Source: Gammaproteobacteria bacterium (GTDB taxonomy: Bacteria; Pseudomonadota; Gammaproteobacteria; JAJDOJ01). Taken from it: 5,786 nucleotides of DNA. A program made the translations under genes and the position numbers. Positions 1-2,980 of this stretch are shown in pieces. The DNA is taken from contig JALVEU010000012.1 in NCBI GenBank assembly GCA_027030565.1, positions 1 to 5,786 of the forward strand, in the 5' to 3' direction. How positions within the stretch are numbered: the stretch's first letter is position 1; each line of letters starts with the position of its first letter. The notes under the pieces are model-generated. The model did not search any database. It saw only the letters and a list, made by a program, of their open reading frames with translations, and was not told where the DNA came from.

Positions 1-891
1 ATTCCGGAGGAGCTGCTGGTGGATCCCGGCCCGTGCGACCACGAGGCGCTGGCGGCCATGCTCTCGGCCCAGAGGGGCGGCGATGTGCGCATCGTCCGGG
101 CACCACGCGGCCGGCGCGCCCGCTGGCTGGAGATGGCGCGGCGTAACGCCACTCACGCCCTTACGGCGCGTCTGGCGGCCGAGCAGGGCCACCGGCAGCG
201 CCTCGAGGCGCTGCGTGAAACCCTGGGGCTCGATCGCCCCTTGGGTCGGATCGAATGCTTCGACATCAGTCATACGGCCGGGGAGGCGACGGTGGCCGCC
301 TGCGTGGTGTTCGATGCCGAGGGCCCGCGCAAATCCGACTACCGCAGGTTCAACATCCGGGAGGCGGCACCCGGAGACGACTACGCCGCCATGGAAGAGG
401 TGCTGCGACGCCGGTTTCGCCGATGGGCGTCCGAAGGCACAAGCCCCCCCGATCTGCTGCTCATCGACGGCGGGCCCGGCCAGGTGGCCCGCGCCGTTCA
501 GGTGCTCCGCGAGTTCGGGGCCGACGAGGTGTGTGTGCTGGGGATCGCCAAAGGGGAGGGACGCAGGCCCTGTTACGACCACCTCGTGATGCCAGGGCGG
601 CCCGAGGGCATTCACCTGGCGCCCCATTCACCCGCGCTTCACCTGGTGCAGCAGGTACGCGACGAGGCCCACCGGTTCGCGGTGACCGGCCACCGACAAC
701 GTCGCGCCCGGGCGCGCACGCGCTCCCCGTTGGAGGAGATCCCGGGGCTCGGGCCCAAACGCCGCCAGCGCCTGCTCAAGCATTTCGGCGGGCTGCGCGG
801 TGTGACACGCGCCGGTGTGGAGGACCTGAGCCGGGTCCCGGGGATCAGCCGCAAGCTGGCTCGGGACATCTACACGGCCCTGCACTCCTGA
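1..891 (+). CDS. uvrC: UvrABC excinuclease subunit C, C-terminal half (5' end outside window)
   Basis: UvrC makes the dual incisions of nucleotide excision repair in the cytoplasm after UvrB has located the lesion. The frame is open to base 1, so the gene starts upstream; 296 residues are visible against about 610 in E. coli. The missing part should hold the GIY-YIG nuclease (3' incision) and the UvrB-binding UVR motif. What is present is the RNase H-like endonuclease domain for the 5' incision: FDISH (Asp codon 262-264), GDDYAAM (about 376-396), LLLIDGGPGQ (Asp codon 466-468) and RDEAHRF (His codon 670-672), which match the acidic and His residues known to be essential in E. coli UvrC. Two helix-hairpin-helix DNA-binding motifs follow (EIPGLGPKRRQRLLKHFGG and LSRVPGISRKLARDIYTAL). 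No defect is seen. pgsA follows 7 bp after the stop, as in many gammaproteobacteria, where a uvrY/gacA-type regulator usually lies upstream (not visible here). Confidence 0.97.
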   Translation: MPEELLVDPGPCDHEALAAMLSAQRGGDVRIVRAPRGRRARWLEMARRNATHALTARLAAEQGHRQRLEALRETLGLDRPLGRIECFDISHTAGEATVAACVVFDAEGPRKSDYRRFNIREAAPGDDYAAMEEVLRRRFRRWASEGTSPPDLLLIDGGPGQVARAVQVLREFGADEVCVLGIAKGEGRRPCYDHLVMPGRPEGIHLAPHSPALHLVQQVRDEAHRFAVTGHRQRRARARTRSPLEEIPGLGPKRRQRLLKHFGGLRGVTRAGVEDLSRVPGISRKLARDIYTALHS

Positions 892-898
892 GCGTACT

Positions 899-1474
899 GT
901 GCCCTGGAACCTGCCCAACGCACTGACACTGCTCAGGATCGTGCTGATCCCGTTGTTCGTGGTGGTGTTCTATCTGCCCTATGCCTGGGCGTTCCCCGCC
1001 AGTGCACTGCTGTTCGCCCTGGCGGGGGCCACGGACTGGCTGGACGGCTATCTGGCCCGGCGTCTGGGTCAGACCTCTTCCTTCGGTGCCTTCCTGGATC
1101 CAGTGGCCGACAAGCTGTTGGTGGCCGTGGCGCTGGTGGCGCTGGTGGACCGTCACGGGGGAGGATCGCTCTGGCTGGCGGTGCCCGCCATGGTGATCAT
1201 CGGCCGGGAGATCGTGATCTCGGCACTACGCGAGTGGATGGCGGAGCTCGGTAAGCGGGCCTCGGTGGCCGTTTCCTTCCTGGGCAAGCTCAAGACCACC
1301 GTGCAGATCCTGGCGATCCTGCTCCTGCTGTATCACCATCCCCTGTTCGGTCTGCCCACGCACGAGACTGGGCTGGTGCTGCTCAATCTGGCCGCTGCGC
1401 TGACGCTCTGGTCCATGGTCTACTATTTGATGGGTGCGCGGCGGGCCGTACAGCAGGCGCTTGACAGCAGATGA
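899..1474 (+). CDS. pgsA: CDP-diacylglycerol–glycerol-3-phosphate 3-phosphatidyltransferase
   Basis: PgsA is an inner-membrane enzyme that condenses CDP-diacylglycerol with sn-glycerol-3-phosphate to phosphatidylglycerol-phosphate, the committed step to phosphatidylglycerol and cardiolipin. The 191-residue product (E. coli about 182) has the complete CDP-alcohol phosphatidyltransferase signature D-x2-D-G-x2-A-R-x8-G-x3-D-x3-D: D46, D49, G50, A53, R54, G63, D67, D71. Hydrophobic segments near residues 8-27, 31-45, 74-92, 97-112, 130-144 and 155-177 fit the multi-pass fold. REIVISALREWMAELGKR is nearly the same as the E. coli segment. The GTG start at 899 is chosen because MPWNLPNALTLLRI aligns with the E. 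coli N-terminus; no good Shine-Dalgarno precedes it, so translation is probably coupled to uvrC, whose stop is 7 bp away. The final codons contain the -35 box of the tRNA promoter. Confidence 0.97.
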   Translation: MPWNLPNALTLLRIVLIPLFVVVFYLPYAWAFPASALLFALAGATDWLDGYLARRLGQTSSFGAFLDPVADKLLVAVALVALVDRHGGGSLWLAVPAMVIIGREIVISALREWMAELGKRASVAVSFLGKLKTTVQILAILLLLYHHPLFGLPTHETGLVLLNLAAALTLWSMVYYLMGARRAVQQALDSR

Positions 1475-1488
1475 GGTTTTCTTAGAAT
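1461..1488 (+). promoter_or_regulatory. Sigma-70 promoter of the tRNA-Gly-Cys-Leu cluster, nested in the 3' end of pgsA
   Basis: A perfect -35 box TTGACA (1461-1466) is followed after 16 bp by TAGAAT (1483-1488), five of six matches to TATAAT. The -35 lies within the last codons of pgsA and the stop TGA (1472-1474) falls in the spacer. Transcription would start near 1495, leaving a leader of only about 7 nt before tRNA-Gly at 1502. The stretch just after the -10 is GC-rich (GGCGGCC, 1489-1495), the kind of discriminator known for stable-RNA promoters under stringent control; that regulation is inference. Confidence 0.82.
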
Positions 1489-1501
1489 GGCGGCCTGCCG
1501 T

Positions 1502-1577
1502 GCGGGAATAGCTCAGTTGGTAGAGCGCAACCTTGCCAAGGTTGAGGTCGCGGGTTCGAGACCCGTTTCCCGCTCCA
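1502..1577 (+). tRNA. glyW: tRNA-Gly (anticodon GCC)
   Basis: A full cloverleaf of 76 nt with encoded CCA. The acceptor arm is GCGGGAA (1502-1508) with TTCCCGC (1567-1573), discriminator T at 1574, then CCA. The D stem is GCTC/GAGC, and the anticodon stem CAACC/GGTTG encloses loop TTGCCAA with GCC at 1535-1537. The T stem GCGGG/CCCGT has one G-T wobble and the loop is TTCGAGA. U73 is normal for bacterial tRNA-Gly. It reads GGC and GGU codons. It is first in the cluster, in the same place as E. coli glyW; the symbol follows that synteny. Confidence 0.97.
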
Positions 1578-1587
1578 TCAGCACCGG

Positions 1588-1613
1588 CCTCGGCGGGTTC
1601 GCCGGGGTCTTTT
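1588..1613 (+). terminator. Terminator-like hairpin between tRNA-Gly and tRNA-Cys
   Basis: An 8-bp stem CCTCGGCG/CGCCGGGG (1588-1595 with 1600-1607, one G-T pair) has loop GGTT and is followed by TCTTTT (1608-1613). It starts 10 nt after the CCA end of tRNA-Gly. By form it is a modest Rho-independent terminator. No strong promoter is seen between it and tRNA-Cys, so it may terminate only partly or act as a processing or 3'-protecting hairpin instead. Confidence 0.5.
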
Positions 1614-1646
1614 CGTCTGAGGGCACCGTGGTCCTCGCATCCCCGC

Positions 1647-1720
1647 GGCTGGGTGGCAGAGTGGTTATGCAGCGGCCTGCAAAGCCGTGTACGCCGGTTC
1701 GATTCCGACCCCAGCCTCCA
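1647..1720 (+). tRNA. cysT: tRNA-Cys (anticodon GCA)
   Basis: 74 nt with encoded CCA (1718-1720) and U73 at 1717, the known Cys identity base. The acceptor arm GGCTGGG (1647-1653)/CCCAGCC (1710-1716) is fully paired. The D stem is the short 3-bp GCA/TGC form seen also in E. coli tRNA-Cys. The anticodon stem GCGGC/GCCGT encloses loop CTGCAAA with GCA at 1679-1681. The T stem GCCGG (1693-1697)/CCGAC (1705-1709) has a C·A mismatch at its second pair (1694 with 1708), which is unusual. Second in the cluster, as cysT in E. coli. Confidence 0.95.
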
Positions 1721-1730
1721 TTCCGCTCCT

Positions 1731-1769
1731 TCGACCGGTTCCCGGCCGTACATGGCTCGGGCCGGTCGA
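1731..1769 (+). other. Long inverted repeat (hairpin) in the tRNA-Cys to tRNA-Leu spacer
   Basis: Perfect 8-bp arms TCGACCGG (1731-1738) and CCGGTCGA (1762-1769) enclose a second paired segment CCCG (1741-1744)/CGGG (1758-1761) and a third, GCC (1745-1747)/GGC (1754-1756), around loop GTACAT. About 15 bp can pair, with a TT bulge and a T bulge. There is no T-tract on either strand, so it is not a standard terminator. It fills most of the 53-nt spacer and ends 4 nt before the 5' end of tRNA-Leu, so a role in processing the precursor is plausible (inference). Confidence 0.6.
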
Positions 1770-1773
1770 TCCT

Positions 1774-1857
1774 GCCCGGGTGGCGAAATCGGTAGACGCA
1801 AGGGACTTAAAATCCCTCGGCCTTCTGGCCATGCCGGTTCGAGTCCGGCCCCGGGCA
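1774..1857 (+). tRNA. leuZ: tRNA-Leu (anticodon UAA), CCA not encoded
   Basis: A class II tRNA with a long variable arm. The acceptor arm GCCCGGG (1774-1780)/CCCGGGC (1850-1856) is perfect, and the discriminator A at 1857 is as expected for Leu. The D stem GCG/CGC, anticodon stem AGGGA/TCCCT with loop CTTAAAA (TAA at 1808-1810), variable-arm hairpin GGCC-TTCT-GGCC and T stem GCCGG/CCGGC are all intact. It reads UUA and UUG. The bases after the discriminator are TCA, not CCA, unlike the other three tRNA genes here, so CCA must be added after 3' trimming. Third in the cluster, where E. coli has leuZ. Confidence 0.95.
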
Positions 1858-1898
1858 TCACTGCGCCACCCAGGTCCCCGTCTCTCGGTTGGGCGTCA

Positions 1899-1915
1899 GA
1901 AAAGGGAGGTTCTCC
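1899..1915 (-). terminator. Weak candidate terminator after tRNA-Ala
   Basis: Read on the minus strand, GGAG (1915-1912), loop AAC and CTCC (1908-1905) are followed by C and TTTT (1903-1900). It lies 28 nt past the 3' end of tRNA-Ala. The stem is only 4 bp, so termination would be weak. It sits between convergent tRNA genes, where some terminator is expected, but no better candidate is visible for either strand. Confidence 0.25.
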
Positions 1916-1943
1916 GAAGGCCGCGGGAAATCCGACCTGGGGA

Positions 1944-2019
1944 TGGTGGAGCCGAGGGGAGTCGAACCCCTGACCTCAGCAGTGCGATTGCTGCGCTCTC
2001 CCAACTGAGCTACGGCCCC
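1944..2019 (-). tRNA. tRNA-Ala (anticodon CGC)
   Basis: 76 nt on the minus strand with encoded CCA (1944-1946) and A73. The acceptor arm GGGGCCG (2019-2013)/CGGCTCC (1954-1948) has its only wobble at the third pair, the G3:U70 pair that is the main identity element for alanyl-tRNA synthetase. The D stem is GCTC/GAGC, and the anticodon stem CAGCA/TGCTG encloses loop ATCGCAC, giving anticodon CGC (plus-strand GCG at 1984-1986). The T stem AGGGG/CCCCT is perfect. CGC reads only the GCG codon. E. coli lacks this isoacceptor and uses UGC instead; it occurs in some GC-rich genomes. It faces the tRNA-Leu gene tail to tail. Confidence 0.96.
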
Positions 2020-2033
2020 GGAGGGTGGCAGGC

Positions 2034-2063
2034 TTTATAACCGGAAGACCTGGGCGAATGCAA
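2034..2063 (-). promoter_or_regulatory. Promoter of tRNA-Ala
   Basis: On the minus strand a good -10, TATAAA (2039-2034, five of six), lies 14 bp before the tRNA-Ala 5' end. A poor -35, TTGCAT (2063-2058), is 18 bp upstream of it. The bases after the -10 (GCCTGCC) are GC-rich as in stable-RNA promoters, and the same heptamer occurs downstream of the -10 of the tRNA-Gly promoter (1493-1499). The promoter lies in the 55-bp gap between the cysZ stop and the tRNA. Confidence 0.6.
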
Positions 2064-2091
2064 CCGCAGACCGGTCACTGGCGCTGCGGTT
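2062..2091 (-). other. Inverted repeat across the cysZ stop codon
   Basis: Perfect 8-bp arms AACCGCAG (2062-2069 on +) and CTGCGGTT (2084-2091) enclose 14 bases that include the cysZ stop codon (2075-2077). On the minus strand no T-tract follows, so it is not a classical terminator, although it could stabilise the cysZ mRNA end. The distal arm overlaps the last bases of the proposed -35 of the tRNA-Ala promoter. Confidence 0.4.
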
Positions 2092-2824
2092 CCCGACGGA
2101 GCCGTTTGACCCAGAGACTGGTGGCGCCGGCCACACCGGCCGGCATGGCCAGGAAGTTCACGACTGGGATCATGGTGAGCAACACCAGGCCGGCGCCGAA
2201 GCCGAGGGCCAGGGGACGGTTGCGGCGCAACAGGGCGCGCTCCTGCGCAAAGCCCATCCCATGGTTGCCCATGGGGTAGTCCATGTACTCGATGGCGAGC
2301 ATCCACGCCCCGAACAATGCCCAGAGGACGGGTGCGGCGAGATTCAGCCCCGGGATCAAAAAGAGAGCCAGCAGAGGGATGGTCCAGAGGACGAGATAGA
2401 CGAGTTTGCGCAGCTCCCCCCAGAGGGCTCGCAGTGCCTCCCTGAGAAGGCTCCGCAATCCCACTTGAGGTCCAGTGGGGGCTTCGCCCACCAGTTCACG
2501 CTCCACACGCTCGGCCAAGAGGGCATTGAATGGTGCCCCGAGGAGGTTCGCCACGGGGGTGAAGAGATAGAAGACCACCACCAGGGCGGTGAGCACGAAC
2601 AGGGGGCGCAGGAACAGCTCCAGCCACTGGAGCCAAGCGGGCAGCCCACCCTCGATCCAGGCCGTCAGCCGGTCCAGCTCACCCCAGCCCCAATAGAGGA
2701 CACCGCCGAACAAGGCGATGTTGATCAGCAGGGGAATGACGACAAAGCGTCGGATACCCGGGCGATGGACCAGCCGGAGACCCTCCAGAACGTGAATGAA
2801 GCCCTGGACCGCAGGGGAGATCAT
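2075..2824 (-). CDS. cysZ: Sulfate transporter CysZ (EI24 family)
   Basis: CysZ is an inner-membrane protein that lets sulfate into the cell for assimilation into cysteine. The 249-residue product is close in length to E. coli CysZ (about 253) and shares RPGIRRFVVIPLLINI, a variant of ANLLGAPFNALLAE, PVLWALFGAWMLAIEYMDYP and the end TMIPVVNFLAMPAGVAGATSLWV. Long hydrophobic segments lie near residues 28-47, 74-95, 141-178 and 206-235. PGIRRF (22-27) lies where the sulfate-binding Arg residues of the family are placed (from memory of the structures). The start is the ATG at 2824, preceded by AGGAG with 8-nt spacing; an in-frame TTG at 2881 would extend it by 19 residues without similarity and overlaps the candidate -35. 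No other sulfur-assimilation gene and no obvious CysB site are seen beside it. Confidence 0.95.
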   Translation of the reverse strand: MISPAVQGFIHVLEGLRLVHRPGIRRFVVIPLLINIALFGGVLYWGWGELDRLTAWIEGGLPAWLQWLELFLRPLFVLTALVVVFYLFTPVANLLGAPFNALLAERVERELVGEAPTGPQVGLRSLLREALRALWGELRKLVYLVLWTIPLLALFLIPGLNLAAPVLWALFGAWMLAIEYMDYPMGNHGMGFAQERALLRRNRPLALGFGAGLVLLTMIPVVNFLAMPAGVAGATSLWVKRLRREPQRQ

Positions 2825-2832
2825 AAATGGTG

Positions 2833-2837
2833 CTCCT
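2833..2837 (-). promoter_or_regulatory. Ribosome binding site of cysZ
   Basis: AGGAG on the minus strand, 8 nt before the ATG at 2824. It decides the start against the longer TTG frame at 2881. Confidence 0.85.
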
Positions 2838-2852
2838 GTGGGTGGGCCGGCG

Positions 2853-2881
2853 GTGATAGGTTCCCCGCCCGGGCGCGACAA
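2853..2881 (-). promoter_or_regulatory. Candidate promoter of cysZ
   Basis: TTGTCG (2881-2876) and TATCAC (2858-2853) on the minus strand, each four of six matches to consensus, are separated by exactly 17 bp. Transcription would begin near 2846, giving a 5' leader of about 20 nt that still holds the AGGAG site. In GC-rich DNA such a match is suggestive only. Confidence 0.42.
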
Positions 2882-2896
2882 GCACGCTCAGGCATC

Positions 2897-2915
2897 GAAA
2901 GCCCCTCTCCGGGCC
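2897..2915 (-). terminator. Weak candidate terminator between the c-di-GMP gene and cysZ
   Basis: On the minus strand GGCCC (2915-2911), loop GGAGAG and GGGCT (2904-2900) are followed by TTTC (overlapping 2900-2897). The 5-bp stem includes a G-T pair and the T-tract is short. It lies about 65 bp after the stop of the DUF1631-GGDEF-EAL gene and just upstream of the proposed cysZ promoter, which is where a terminator would be expected if the two genes are separate units. Confidence 0.3.
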
Positions 2916-2980
2916 GTGTACGGAGCAGCGCCCACGCGCCGCCCTGCAGCTGCGGCCAATGAACAGGGGCCGGCGGGGCC

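Noticed and set aside
255..926. Plus-strand frame of 223 codons overlapping uvrC and the start of pgsA
   Set aside because: An out-of-frame, Arg/Gly/Pro-rich shadow of uvrC, whose own frame holds all catalytic and HhH motifs.
1226..1861. Minus-strand frame of 211 codons running through three tRNA genes and the end of pgsA
   Set aside because: It covers tRNAs and conserved pgsA sequence on the other strand. Segments such as GNGSRTRD are typical false peptides read across tRNA genes.
1502..2019. tRNA cluster as a prophage or island attachment site
   Set aside because: tRNA genes are common integration targets, but no integrase, no repeated tRNA 3' fragment and no foreign genes are visible; the flanking genes are housekeeping or core-like.
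2825..2881. Longer cysZ beginning at TTG 2881
   Set aside because: The extra 19 residues have no CysZ similarity. The ATG at 2824 has AGGAG at 8 nt, and the TTG coincides with the candidate -35 box.
2261..2962. Plus-strand open frame of 233 codons opposite cysZ
   Set aside because: Antisense to a well-supported cysZ; Gln/Glu/His-rich with no domain, so an artefact of base composition.
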